Source of the DNA: JBAXQQ01 sp037131695
GTDB taxonomy: Bacteria; Armatimonadota; Hebobacteria; CAIYQO01
Direction of reading: 5' to 3'
Length of the DNA: 34,129 nt
NCBI GenBank assembly: GCA_964638715.1
Contig: CAZWZF010000052.1
Span: forward strand, 1-34,129
This document shows positions 24,906 to 33,853 of this stretch, piece by piece. The notes below the pieces were generated by a model. That model was not told where the DNA came from and made no database searches. It worked only from the letters and a program-made list of their open reading frames with translations. Position 1 is the first letter of the stretch. The number at the start of each line of letters is the position of its first letter. Both the position numbers and the translations under genes were made by a program.

Positions 24906-26312
24906 TTAGTATCTATAATGCTCAGATTTGTATGGGCCTTCTACCGGGACGCCGATGTAGTCTGCTTGTTTCTGCGTCAGGGTAGACAATTTTGCTCCTA
25001 ATTTATCAAGATGCAGACGGGCAACTTCTTCGTCCAGTTTCTTTGGCAGCAGGTATACGCCAATCTCTTTCTGTTCGTTCCACAGCGCGATTTGCGCAAG
25101 TGTTTGATTGGTAAAACTGCTGGACATTACGAAACTGGGGTGGCCAGTGGCGCAGCCGAGATTCACTAACCTGCCTTCCGCCAGCAGGAAAATGGAATGG
25201 CCGTCGGGATAGGTATATTTATCCACCTGCGGTTTGATATTCGTATGCTGGATTCCCGGCCAATTCATAAGGGCATCAACCTGAATTTCATCGTCAAAAT
25301 GTCCGATATTGCAAACAATCGCCTGGTCTTTCATTTTAGACATGTGTTCGGCAGTGATAATTTCGCAATTGCCGGTGGTGGTGACATAGATATTCCCTTC
25401 TGCCAGCGCGTCTTCTATAGTGGTAACTTTGTAACCCGCCATACATGCCTGCAAAGCGCAAATCGGGTCAACCTCGGTCACGATAATCTGGGCGCGATGG
25501 GCGGACAACGCATCCGCAACACCTTTGCCGACATCGCCATATCCGCAAACAACAGCGACCTTGCCGGAAATCATTACATCGGTTGCGCGTTTGATGCCAT
25601 CTACCACTGACTCGCGGCAGCCGTATATATTATCGAACTTGCTTTTTGTTACCGAGTCATTAACGTTAAACGCCGGGAACAGCAACCCGCCTTGTTCTGC
25701 CAATTGGTAAAGGCGATGAACGCCAGTGGTGGTTTCTTCCGATACGCCGCGGCATTCGGCAACTAACCGGTGCCAGAACTGCGGGTCTTCTGCCAAACGT
25801 GCTTTCAGGCATTCATTAACTATTTTCAGCTCTTTGTTGTCGGTGGGTTCATCAAGAATTGCCGCGTCATTTTCTGCGGCAAAACCACGATGAATTATCA
25901 AAGTAGCGTCGCCGCCATCATCAACAATAAGGTTTGGGCCTTTCCCGCCAGGGAAGGTTAACGCCTGCATGGTGCACCACCAGTATTCTTCCAGCGTCTC
26001 GCCTTTCCAGGCAAAAACCGGCACGCCGGACGCGGCGATGGCAGAGGCAGCATGATCCTGAGTGGAGAATATATTGCATGAAGCCCAGCGAACTTCCGCG
26101 CCAAGAGCGGTCAGGGTTTCAATCAGCACTGCCGTTTGAATTGTCATGTGCAGGCTTCCAGTAATACGCGCGCCTTTCAATGACTGCAATGGACCGTATT
26201 TCTCGCGAGTTGCCATTAAGCCGGGCATCTCCTGCTCAGCCACATCTATTTCTTTACGCCCAAAATCAGCCAGCGAAATATCTTGTACGCAGTAGTTATC
26301 AGTTTTATGCAT
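24906..26312 (-). CDS. ahcY: S-adenosylhomocysteine hydrolase
   Basis: A 468-residue NAD-dependent enzyme that splits S-adenosylhomocysteine into adenosine and homocysteine, restoring methylation capacity. Hallmarks are CNIFSTQDHAAS, DDGGDATL, NVNDSVTKSKFDN-YGCRES (216-235), the NAD loop GYGDVGKG (257-264) and the C-terminal YKSEHYRY. I chose ATG 26312 because GGGAG lies about 8 nt upstream; a TTG further out adds 16 non-conserved residues. No SAH riboswitch-like structure is visible in the short leader, and a MITE-like element begins 68 nt upstream, so the native promoter lies between or within it. The best -35 is TTGACT near 26360, with no good -10. Confidence 0.97.
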   Translation of the reverse strand: MHKTDNYCVQDISLADFGRKEIDVAEQEMPGLMATREKYGPLQSLKGARITGSLHMTIQTAVLIETLTALGAEVRWASCNIFSTQDHAASAIAASGVPVFAWKGETLEEYWWCTMQALTFPGGKGPNLIVDDGGDATLIIHRGFAAENDAAILDEPTDNKELKIVNECLKARLAEDPQFWHRLVAECRGVSEETTTGVHRLYQLAEQGGLLFPAFNVNDSVTKSKFDNIYGCRESVVDGIKRATDVMISGKVAVVCGYGDVGKGVADALSAHRAQIIVTEVDPICALQACMAGYKVTTIEDALAEGNIYVTTTGNCEIITAEHMSKMKDQAIVCNIGHFDDEIQVDALMNWPGIQHTNIKPQVDKYTYPDGHSIFLLAEGRLVNLGCATGHPSFVMSSSFTNQTLAQIALWNEQKEIGVYLLPKKLDEEVARLHLDKLGAKLSTLTQKQADYIGVPVEGPYKSEHYRY

Positions 26313-26380
26313 TATATGCTCCCTAAAATATACTGAATATAAATTTCCATAAATAGTCAATTAAATCCTGCTTTTGAGGC

Positions 26381-26546
26381 ATTAGACTTGTCCGGTAATA
26401 ATAATTAAGATATTTTGAGGCTATTTTTGTATCAGTCAAGGCGTTTATTTTACACATTATCAAACCGATAAATGTAAAATAAACAACGCTGGATGGTACA
26501 AAAAGAGTCCAAAAGATAATGATGATTATTCCCGGACAAGTCTAAT
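26381..26546. mobile_element. 166-bp MITE-like foldback element
   Basis: Perfect 15-bp terminal inverted repeats, ATTAGACTTGTCCGG (26381-26395) and its complement (26532-26546), continue with imperfect pairing into the interior. Interior arms also pair: TTTATTTTACA near 26444-26454 matches TGTAAAATAAA near 26473-26483. The element therefore folds back over almost its whole length. There is no reading frame inside. The ends ATTAG/CTAAT would fit insertion at a TA dinucleotide, but no longer target duplication is seen. It sits in the divergent ahcY/mutase promoter region. I infer mobilisation in trans by a transposase with matching ends. Confidence 0.75.
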
Positions 26547-26571
26547 AAGTGCTAAACGGAAGCAAATATTG

Positions 26572-26577
26572 TATAAT
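26572..26577 (+). promoter_or_regulatory. -10 box of the phosphohexomutase gene
   Basis: A perfect TATAAT stands 34 nt before the chosen ATG and 25 nt outside the MITE-like element. The -35 at 17 nt spacing is poor (GTGCTA), so activity may need an activator or the adjacent element end. Confidence 0.45.
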
Positions 26578-26611
26578 TGGCATGGAAATTACTTTCGTTT
26601 TCAGGTATGAC

Positions 26612-28336
26612 ATGATAAATAAACTTCAAAATGCTTTTTCTGACAGCCAGCTTGTTCAATCGTTTTCCGGCGTGCGCACAGTGATGGGATTTGGGCCGGA
26701 TATTTCCGCGGAACATCATGTGTTGGCAATGGTATATGGCTATTATTACGCGGTTAAATTTCTCAGTTCCAAGCCGACAGCAACGGTGCTGTTGGGACGC
26801 GACCCGCGGCCTACCGGCAAAACGCTGGTACGCGCTCTCGGACACGGTTTTCTCGCCGGTGCTGCTGCTGCCGGGACAAAACTAACTCTTACAAACCTTG
26901 GCATAATCACCACCCCATTGGCAGAAACCGCGGTGCGCGCATTAAAGGCTGACGGCGGAGTAATGGTTACCGCCAGCCACAACCCCATTGATTCTAATGG
27001 ATTTAAATTTCTCTCCGGTTGCGAATGGGAAATGCCAAATTCAGCACCCGCCGGAGCCTTGCTTTCCAGCGCGATGATGGCGGAACTCATCAAAGATGTC
27101 GCAAATGCTAAAGATATCACTGAATTTGTAAATAAATTCGACCCAGTTGATGTTGATACTACCCTACATGACCAGATTCACGACTTGCAGCGGGTCATTG
27201 CCGAACGCGCATATCTTGACGGTATCGGACTTGACTGGGGATTAACGCCGCATTGCCTGAAACCTTACACCCTGGGGCCAGTGCTGCTTGACCCAAACGG
27301 CGGTGCCGGATGTGGAATCGGCGCCCGGGTGCTTAACCATTTTGGCGTGCGAGTTATTGAGGTTAACGCGGAAACCGGGCAGCCGGAACATGGGATAGAC
27401 ACTGATGGTATCGACCCGGCGAATGGACGCCACATGCTGTTGCGGGTTGCCCGCGCCGCCGCCCGCGAACGCACTCATTTTGGCGTGGCGTTTGACTATG
27501 ACGCCGACCGCGGCAATATGGTGCTGCCCGGTGACAATGAGAGCGCAATCCTGCCGGCACAGCGGGTGGCAACTTTTAATATCGCATTATTGCTGACCCA
27601 TCGTCAATTGCAGGGAACATCAGAACGCCCGCTGGCAGTAGTGGTATCAGACGCAACTTCACTGGCAAGCCACCGCGTCGCCGAAGCATTTGGCGCGCAA
27701 GTATTCCAGGTGGAAACCGGCGAAATCAATGTAGTTACGAAAATGGATAGCTTGCGTAAAGAAGGTTACGATGTGCCTATCGGGGTGGAAGGCGCAAATG
27801 GCGGCACTATCTTCGCCAGTGCTACCTGCCGCGACGGATTGCAGGTTGCATTGGGAGCAGCGCAGGCAGAATCAACGCCGATATTAGCGAAAACAATGCT
27901 GGAAGTGCTGAATAAAGTTGTAAAACACGGATTAGATCCCGAAGAGCCGGTATCATTAACAGAACTGGTATCCGCAGTGCCAATGTTCCATAATGTAATG
28001 AGCAAAGTGAAATCACCACCGTTGGCGCAGTCGATTATCAAGAAAAAGCTGGAGAAAATATTTATCGAAAATTACTGGCAAAAAATCTCTGACCGCTTCG
28101 GTTCATACCTGTTTGAGAATTTTGAAGGCACAACTGTAGGACCACAACGCAGCGGTGACGAAAGCGGAGCCTGGCGAATACTTTTGCAATCCCCCACTCG
28201 TTCAGCCTTCATTTTCCTGCGCGGCAGTAGAACCGAACCGGGAGTATGGCGAACAATTATTGACGCGTCAGACGGCGACGATTTCGCACTGTTGCAAAAT
28301 GTAGCGAGTGAATTGTTTAAAGAAGGATTTGCGTAA
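26612..28336 (+). CDS. Phosphoglucomutase/phosphomannomutase-family enzyme
   Basis: A 574-residue alpha-D-phosphohexomutase that moves phosphate between C1 and C6 of a hexose phosphate. The phosphoserine loop is TASHNPIDSNG (Ser122), the Mg2+ loop is DYDADRGN (Asp295, 297, 299), and a GVEGANGG segment takes the place of the usual sugar-binding GExSG, which may alter specificity. A C-terminal phosphate-binding region (SPTRSAFIFLRGSRTEPG) has the RxSxTEP-like pattern. I chose ATG 26612 because an AGG lies just upstream and TATAAT lies 34 nt upstream; in-frame GTG 26549 and ATG 26582 would precede or span the predicted transcript start. It is larger than typical bacterial PMM (about 460). It is monocistronic, convergent with the mannosidase gene across a hairpin. 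Confidence 0.9.
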   Translation: MINKLQNAFSDSQLVQSFSGVRTVMGFGPDISAEHHVLAMVYGYYYAVKFLSSKPTATVLLGRDPRPTGKTLVRALGHGFLAGAAAAGTKLTLTNLGIITTPLAETAVRALKADGGVMVTASHNPIDSNGFKFLSGCEWEMPNSAPAGALLSSAMMAELIKDVANAKDITEFVNKFDPVDVDTTLHDQIHDLQRVIAERAYLDGIGLDWGLTPHCLKPYTLGPVLLDPNGGAGCGIGARVLNHFGVRVIEVNAETGQPEHGIDTDGIDPANGRHMLLRVARAAARERTHFGVAFDYDADRGNMVLPGDNESAILPAQRVATFNIALLLTHRQLQGTSERPLAVVVSDATSLASHRVAEAFGAQVFQVETGEINVVTKMDSLRKEGYDVPIGVEGANGGTIFASATCRDGLQVALGAAQAESTPILAKTMLEVLNKVVKHGLDPEEPVSLTELVSAVPMFHNVMSKVKSPPLAQSIIKKKLEKIFIENYWQKISDRFGSYLFENFEGTTVGPQRSGDESGAWRILLQSPTRSAFIFLRGSRTEPGVWRTIIDASDGDDFALLQNVASELFKEGFA

Positions 28337-28360
28337 AATATATTCACCACAAAAAAACAC

Positions 28361-28403
28361 AAAGAACGCAAAGAAACTATTTTTTGCGTTCTCTGCGTTC
28401 TTT
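28361..28403. terminator. Hairpin between convergent genes
   Basis: 15-nt arms (28361-28375 and 28389-28403, core AAGAACGCAAAGAA) pair with one mismatch. The loop is T-rich on the plus strand. It is flanked by ATTCACCAC and GCGGTAAAT, which pair roughly. Placed between two convergent stops, it can act as a bidirectional terminator and resembles a dispersed intergenic repeat. Confidence 0.55.
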
Positions 28404-28423
28404 CGCGGTAAATCGAATTTACA

Positions 28424-31174
28424 CTACTTTATTTGTATCGTCAGAATCTTCTTGGCAGGAACTTTTAATTTCACAGCGTTGTTATCTACGCTCAATTCCT
28501 GCTCAACTTTCGATTCCAGCATATCCATTAAGGCGGCTTCTTTCACCGAAAATGTGGTAATTATCGCACCTGTTATATCTTTCGCGGTCGGGTTGCTGAT
28601 GCGCAGCACCATGGAATCGTCCCATTCACCCTGTTTGAACGCGTTCATCACCAGTCCATCGCCTTCAATAGTCAGGAATGATTGGGTAAGCGGTAAAGAT
28701 CCCGGTCCAGGCCCGGCGGCGCCGACGATAGCCGGAACGTTCAGCAATTCTGACGCCTGCAATACACCACCAGTGGTCCAATCGCCTTTATGCGGCATTA
28801 TGGCGTATTCGAAAGTGTATTTTCCCTGCAGTTGCGTGCCGTGCTGGTCGGGGAATCGTGCCAGGCGCACACTGTTCCAGGCGCGATGGGAACGCAACAA
28901 TGTCAATGCGACAGTGCGGTCAGCGTCATCTATCGCTTCATATTGCGGCAAGCCACGGTTGAGAATAGCGACACCCTTTTCGCCATCGGTTAAATCGACG
29001 AAATTCTGGTGGGGTTCTACCGGACGGAATGTTTCGCGCCAATCACGGGTATCCGGCAGCCTGATTTCACGTGGGACCACATCAAAGGCGGATTCCGCCC
29101 AGGCGGTGTCTGTCTTTATTTCAGTAGGGAATAATACCCGTAAGACATGATCTTCCACAGTATTATTTATGGTGGTAGCAATTCGCAGGAAGCGTTCGCC
29201 ATATACCAGGCGATATACAGTAGTTATCTCTACCGGTTTAGTTTCTGCCTCGCGGCCGGTTCCGTCAAACGTTGCGCGAATCGGCAAATCGATAGCAAAT
29301 TTCGCTTCGATTGCCGCGCTTAACCTGCCATTTTCGATAACTGACAATGATGCATTTGCACCCAGACTATTAAATACGCGATCGCGGATTGGTATACCAC
29401 CTACCCAATAATCGCCAACCTCGCCACGATCCTGAAATAGATTCTGATTTTTCAGCGTCTGCCCGGTTTCTTTCGAGAATATATCAACAGTACCATTCGG
29501 GTTGATGCTAACGCGCAAATATTCATTTTCCATTGTTACGGCATTGGTCATCAAGCTGCCCGGGTGGCGCATCTCGCCGGTATATTTTTCAACGCGAAAT
29601 ACCTTGTAACCCATCCCCGGCACATTTTGCGCTTCAAATAAACATTCCCATCTGTCGCTATCGATTCGCAAAGGCAATTCCTGCGGATGGTTGAAGGTCG
29701 CGAGGAAAGAGCTTTTATTCAACACCTGCGCCTTCATCTCATTCCCGTCAGTATCCTGTACCTGCAAACCAATAACATTCAGCTTTTTCGCGATATCAAT
29801 TTCCGCTTTCACTACCTGGGTGATTGCGCGTGGAAGCATATTGAAAACTACCAGCAATGTATCATTCGGGTCAAATGAACTGGTGTCAATTTTACCAGCC
29901 AGGTTGCGCGCGGAATCCTCGACCACATTCAGTGTGATAGTATCAGCCTGGCGCAATCGGAACTCAACCTCGTCAGCTATTTTGTCATCGCCGCAACCGC
30001 CGATTGAATCATGAGCATGATTTTGCAGTACCAGATGATTCGCCATATCCAGCGCAAAACGCGGGTATTCAAAACCCATAGCCCAGGTTGCTGTCGCCAA
30101 AGGCTCCGCCATTCGCTGCAAATTAATCTCAGACTGGCGGTTCTTATATTTCATCGGTATGCGAGTAGACTGAATCTCGGCGTAAAGGTCAGTGAATAAT
30201 CCGGCGCGCTGGGTCTGGCGCATTTCTCCGGTTAATACATCCATATCCTTACCGCGCATAAACTCCTGCGCTTCGCGAATAAAACGTGTCAGACTTACAT
30301 GTTCAACCTTTTTACCGTTAGTTATACGCGCATTTGCTTCTTTAATAATACTGGGGGTTAATTTGAAAGGTCCGGTGGAATCATCGCAGTCAAATGCCGG
30401 TGCGAATGGTGTTTCCCACTTGCCCAGTTCAACACTGTCTAACTCGGTAAATGCTTCTTCAATACGGTCAGGATACCATCCGATGGGAGGATTTGCGAAA
30501 TGATATGGTGTAAATGACCCGGTACCGCAAAGCCGGAACGGTTTACCACCCCATGCCCAGTTATGTTCGGTGACTTCTGGTCCGCGATTATGAGCAACGC
30601 GACGGTCAACCAGATGGAAAAAAGCAACCCGTGCGTGATCGCCCAGTGTTACACCAAACAAACGGCTGCCATCAGTCCCTTGCCAATGATAATAATGCCC
30701 GTTTACCTGGTCATTCGATATACCGCGATAAAAAATTGCACTATCAACCCCAACACCATTAAAAATCTGCGGCATTTGGCTAACCTGTCCCCATGAAGTG
30801 GGAGTATAGCCAATTTTCATACATCCGCCATATTTGCGGCCAATTTTTTCGCCCCACAAGAAATTACGCACCAGCGACTCGCCGGACATCTGATTTTCTT
30901 CTGGCAACACATACCACGGCCCAATAAATATTCTGCCTTCCTGAACATATTTTCTTATTTTTTCTGCGTTTTCGGGACGCACTTCACAATAATCTTCAAT
31001 CAGGATTGTCTGACCGTCTAAATGAAAAGATTTATATTCCGGGTCATCATCCAACACGCGCAGCAATTCATCCATCATCTCAACCAACAGCATGCGGGTC
31101 TTTTGAAATGGAAAACGCCACTCGCGATCCCAATGGGTGAGACTGATTACATATAAATCATTCAATAACTTCAT
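28424..31174 (-). CDS. GH38 alpha-mannosidase homologue lacking the usual nucleophile
   Basis: A 916-residue protein of glycoside hydrolase family 38, which cleaves alpha-mannosides with zinc. It has no signal peptide and is probably cytoplasmic. Present are THWDREW (zinc His14, Asp16), the LDGQTILIEDY strand and NHAHDSIGG (385-393, third zinc His), followed by beta domains typical of the family. In the GYxPDxFGxxxQMPQ motif, which carries the Asp that serves as nucleophile and zinc ligand, this protein has GYTPTSWGQVSQMPQ, with Thr126 (codon ACT) in place of Asp. It may be inactive, use another residue or act on a different bond. GGAGATG precedes the ATG. It diverges from yhcH across 226 nt with an inverted repeat over its -10. 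Confidence 0.87.
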   Translation of the reverse strand: MKLLNDLYVISLTHWDREWRFPFQKTRMLLVEMMDELLRVLDDDPEYKSFHLDGQTILIEDYCEVRPENAEKIRKYVQEGRIFIGPWYVLPEENQMSGESLVRNFLWGEKIGRKYGGCMKIGYTPTSWGQVSQMPQIFNGVGVDSAIFYRGISNDQVNGHYYHWQGTDGSRLFGVTLGDHARVAFFHLVDRRVAHNRGPEVTEHNWAWGGKPFRLCGTGSFTPYHFANPPIGWYPDRIEEAFTELDSVELGKWETPFAPAFDCDDSTGPFKLTPSIIKEANARITNGKKVEHVSLTRFIREAQEFMRGKDMDVLTGEMRQTQRAGLFTDLYAEIQSTRIPMKYKNRQSEINLQRMAEPLATATWAMGFEYPRFALDMANHLVLQNHAHDSIGGCGDDKIADEVEFRLRQADTITLNVVEDSARNLAGKIDTSSFDPNDTLLVVFNMLPRAITQVVKAEIDIAKKLNVIGLQVQDTDGNEMKAQVLNKSSFLATFNHPQELPLRIDSDRWECLFEAQNVPGMGYKVFRVEKYTGEMRHPGSLMTNAVTMENEYLRVSINPNGTVDIFSKETGQTLKNQNLFQDRGEVGDYWVGGIPIRDRVFNSLGANASLSVIENGRLSAAIEAKFAIDLPIRATFDGTGREAETKPVEITTVYRLVYGERFLRIATTINNTVEDHVLRVLFPTEIKTDTAWAESAFDVVPREIRLPDTRDWRETFRPVEPHQNFVDLTDGEKGVAILNRGLPQYEAIDDADRTVALTLLRSHRAWNSVRLARFPDQHGTQLQGKYTFEYAIMPHKGDWTTGGVLQASELLNVPAIVGAAGPGPGSLPLTQSFLTIEGDGLVMNAFKQGEWDDSMVLRISNPTAKDITGAIITTFSVKEAALMDMLESKVEQELSVDNNAVKLKVPAKKILTIQIK

Positions 31175-31208
31175 TTAACATCTCCAAACAAATTTATTCA
31201 AAAGGAAT

Positions 31209-31239
31209 AGGTGTAAATTATATTATTCTGTGTACACCT
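31209..31239. promoter_or_regulatory. Inverted repeat over the mannosidase -10 box
   Basis: AGGTGTA (31209-31215) and TACACCT (31233-31239) flank a minus-strand TATAAT (31222-31217); GTGTACAC (31230-31237) is itself a palindrome. This arrangement suits repression of the mannosidase gene. The rest of the 31175-31400 gap is AT-rich with no clear plus-strand promoter. Confidence 0.45.
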
Positions 31240-31400
31240 GTAGATATCCTTTACATAATTTACAAAAAATCTAAAAACTTACTTATCTTACCATAAATGC
31301 ACATTTATTTAAACAGTATTTTTTTAAATATTATGCAGGAATAATAGATGAAAACCAGTAAAGAATATGTATATTTAAATATCTAAGGGGGAATGGTTCA

Positions 31401-31856
31401 ATGATAATCGATAAATTAGATAATGCCGCCGTTTATATGGCTATTTCACCCGGAATATCAAAAGCTTTAAAGCTGCTGCAAAGCGGCGAGTTAGACCATA
31501 AGGAAATTGGCAAATATGAACTAGAGGGTACTGAATTTTATATGATAATACAGGAATATAAAACCAAGTCCTGGACAAACGGAAAGTTGGAAGTGCACCG
31601 CAAATATATTGATGTCCAATATGTCGTCAGCGGTGAAGAAAAGATGGGTTACGCGCCAATGTCATCCTTGACTGACTTTGAGCCATATAACGAAGAAAAA
31701 GATATCGCGTTTCACGCCGGAATAGGCGACCTGACAACGGTTAGCGCAGGCATGATTGCCATATTCTTTCCACATGACGCCCACGCACCCGCCCTTGGCA
31801 TATCAGAAATCGGCGGTGATGACTCGCGAAAAATTGTTTTAAAAATTGCTATCTAA
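31401..31856 (+). CDS. YhcH/YjgK/YiaL family protein
   Basis: A 151-residue member of the DUF386 beta-sandwich family that includes EbgC and sialic-acid-operon YhcH. The family signature is present: LEVHRKYIDVQYVVSGEEKMGYAP, then FHAGIGDL, and the metal-type IAIFFPHDAHAPAL and RKIVLKIAI at the end. Members bind zinc and are thought to act on the anomeric form of sugars such as N-acetylneuraminate, in cytoplasmic sugar catabolism. AAGGGGGA lies about 10 nt before the ATG. A 12-codon open frame (31348-31386) ends just upstream. The gene is followed 23 nt later by a TIM-barrel isomerase and diverges from the GH38 gene, so all three probably serve one glycan. Confidence 0.88.
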   Translation: MIIDKLDNAAVYMAISPGISKALKLLQSGELDHKEIGKYELEGTEFYMIIQEYKTKSWTNGKLEVHRKYIDVQYVVSGEEKMGYAPMSSLTDFEPYNEEKDIAFHAGIGDLTTVSAGMIAIFFPHDAHAPALGISEIGGDDSRKIVLKIAI

Positions 31857-31879
31857 TAAATTATTGGAGGTAACCAGTC

Positions 31880-32629
31880 ATGGCATTACCAACATTAGGT
31901 GTTCAATTAATCGTTTTCGGTGGAAAGTATAATATTAATACTGATACCGACGCCATTTTGGACAGCATTGTGCGTGCGGGATTTGCCGCAGTGGAAGGCG
32001 GCGCATCCGATGCCGCACTATACAAACAGAAACTTGACGAACGCGGGTTGCTATTCGGCGGGTCGCATACTGGCCTTGCCGCATTAGAAGATATCACTCC
32101 CCTCGTCAGTTATCTCAACACTGTAAAGGCAAATGACCTGTGCATATCCGGCCTGCGCAAATGGGATGGCGTTGATAAAGACGACTACCAGCACGGAATT
32201 AGCGTATTGAATGAAGCCGGCCGCAAACTGCGCGACCTTGGCATACATCTGCACTACCACAACCACGCTTTTGAATTTGATAAAATTGATGGCGACAAAC
32301 GCGGAATCGACCTGTTGATAGATGGGTTAAATTATGACGTTGTCGACCTGTGCGTCGACGTCGCCTGGGTAATGCGCGGCGGCGACAACCCGGCAGCATT
32401 CCTGAAAAAACATAAAGATATCATCGGCTACCTGCATTTCAAAGATTTTGACGGCACCGATTGGGCAGAACTTGGCAAAGGAAATGTAAACTTCCACGAA
32501 ATCATGGCTGTCCTGCCAGAAATGACCAAAGTCCGTTGGGTAATGGCAGAACAGGACCAGCCCAAAATAGACCCCATGGAAAGCATCGCTATCAGTCGTG
32601 CGTATTTGAAAGATACGTTTGGATATTGA
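31880..32629 (+). CDS. Xylose-isomerase-like TIM-barrel isomerase/epimerase
   Basis: A 249-residue protein of the sugar phosphate isomerase/epimerase superfamily. Metal-site strand ends are visible: GFAAVEGG, LHYHNHAFEFD, VDLCVDVAWV, IGYLHFKDFDG and WVMAEQDQP. These resemble IolE/IolI- and 3-dehydrosugar-type enzymes. A strong GGAGG site stands 8 nt upstream. It forms a two-gene transcript with yhcH and is followed by a hairpin before the convergent mcrC. It differs from the isomerase at 23974-24771 in length and motifs, so it is not a duplicate. The substrate is unknown. Confidence 0.85.
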   Translation: MALPTLGVQLIVFGGKYNINTDTDAILDSIVRAGFAAVEGGASDAALYKQKLDERGLLFGGSHTGLAALEDITPLVSYLNTVKANDLCISGLRKWDGVDKDDYQHGISVLNEAGRKLRDLGIHLHYHNHAFEFDKIDGDKRGIDLLIDGLNYDVVDLCVDVAWVMRGGDNPAAFLKKHKDIIGYLHFKDFDGTDWAELGKGNVNFHEIMAVLPEMTKVRWVMAEQDQPKIDPMESIAISRAYLKDTFGY

Positions 32630-32644
32630 ACTTGAATTAAAATT

Positions 32645-32703
32645 GAGAGTCTTGCGAAACGCAGAAATTTATACCAAATCATCTTTTTCTGAGCGAGACT
32701 CTC
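32645..32703. terminator. Imperfect hairpin between isomerase and mcrC
   Basis: GAGAGTCTTGC (32645-32655) and GCGAGACTCTC (32693-32703) pair with one G-U, with weaker inner pairing (GCAGAAA with TTTCTGA). It lies in the convergent gap. The absence of a T-tract makes the terminator role tentative. Confidence 0.4.
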
Positions 32704-32792
32704 TGCCCACCTCACGAGAAAATAGCGAAACTTATAATTTGTAATCACAACTTATAGATTCAGTCACCGTTTGGAACTGGGCGGGAGCCCGG

Positions 32793-33848
32793 CTATCCCG
32801 GCAGAGAAGGAAAAGATTTTCTTGCTATCTCCATTAGCCTTCTTTCAATATTTTTCCAATCTGTATTCAAATTAAGTGTCTGAATATAAATTTCTTTTCC
32901 TTGGATCTTACTCACTGCATCAATCTCATTATCTACCACCGGATAAAGTAGCATACCAGCTTTTTCACCATCAAACTTACTGTTATTTATATAAGAAAAT
33001 ATTTGATATAGATGGAATGATCTGTATTTTTTTACTTCAATATCGTTCCTTGATATCAATGCATCCGCATAATATTTAGCATCAATAATCAGTTGTTTAT
33101 CTTTATTTTGTAATACTATATCTGTTTTCATTATTGGCAATAAATCATCGCCTTTATGTTCAAAATCCACATCTTTATCCCATGAAAAATTGGGTGAATG
33201 AACTGTCAACTCTGTAAATTCTTTCTTATAAAAATTAAGTATGAACTTCTCGTAAAGTTTAGCCATCTGCTTATCCTGAATAAAATCTTTAAAGTCAGTC
33301 TCACCTTTTTGAGATGTCGTAATCAATTCATCAAAAATCATTTCACAGATATCTATCAGCAATTTATAGAAATTATTATTACGATGGTATCTTATCTGTG
33401 AAAAATGTGATTTATTCAAATGGATAGTATCTATCTCATGAAAATATCTGTTAATTTTGATAAGTTGTATTCTTATCTCATTATCAAGTTTTTTGTATTT
33501 TATCAATGATGAAATGGATGACTTTATTATCTGATTGAAAAGGATATTTGAGGAAAGTTCATCAAAATCACAATGTAATTTTCCACGAATAAAACTTTGC
33601 CTTTTTATTGATTCATTAATTCCTATTTTACCTCTAATCCCAGCTAATTCCTCAGATATGTTAATGTATTCTCTATTGAAACCGCGCTTGATAAGTAAAG
33701 ATGTACCATTTACAAGAATTTTTCCAAACAAGTCATAAATATTATCAAACTCTTCATTTGATAAGTTTACATTTTCACCTGTTTTTAAAATATCATAAGC
33801 ATAGCAAAGCATATAATAAATATTTTTTATTGGAATTTTACTTGCCAT
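32793..33848 (-). CDS. mcrC: McrC-family restriction component
   Basis: A 351-residue protein of the McrC family, the nuclease subunit that joins McrB GTPase rings in modification-dependent restriction. The N-terminal IKNIYYMLCYAYDIL and RGKI-G-N-S-K linker region match the family. The PD-(D/E)xK nuclease core is MKTDIVLQNKDKQLIIDAKYY, with Asp, then Asp-x-Lys as the metal and catalytic residues. AAGGTTGA stands just upstream of the ATG. Its start lies 5 nt after the stop of the McrB piece, the normal mcrBC order. The gene is clearly more AT-rich than the metabolic genes, as often seen for transferred defence systems. It should cut only with an intact McrB, which the window edge leaves open. 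Confidence 0.88.
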   Translation of the reverse strand: MASKIPIKNIYYMLCYAYDILKTGENVNLSNEEFDNIYDLFGKILVNGTSLLIKRGFNREYINISEELAGIRGKIGINESIKRQSFIRGKLHCDFDELSSNILFNQIIKSSISSLIKYKKLDNEIRIQLIKINRYFHEIDTIHLNKSHFSQIRYHRNNNFYKLLIDICEMIFDELITTSQKGETDFKDFIQDKQMAKLYEKFILNFYKKEFTELTVHSPNFSWDKDVDFEHKGDDLLPIMKTDIVLQNKDKQLIIDAKYYADALISRNDIEVKKYRSFHLYQIFSYINNSKFDGEKAGMLLYPVVDNEIDAVSKIQGKEIYIQTLNLNTDWKNIERRLMEIARKSFPSLPG

Positions 33849-33853
33849 TTATT

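Noticed and set aside
26313..26380. SAH riboswitch upstream of ahcY
   Set aside because: I looked for a conserved pseudoknotted aptamer, but only a short AT-rich leader lies before the MITE-like element.
26549..26611. Earlier GTG or ATG starts for the phosphohexomutase
   Set aside because: They lie at or before the predicted transcript start defined by TATAAT 26572-26577 and add non-conserved residues.
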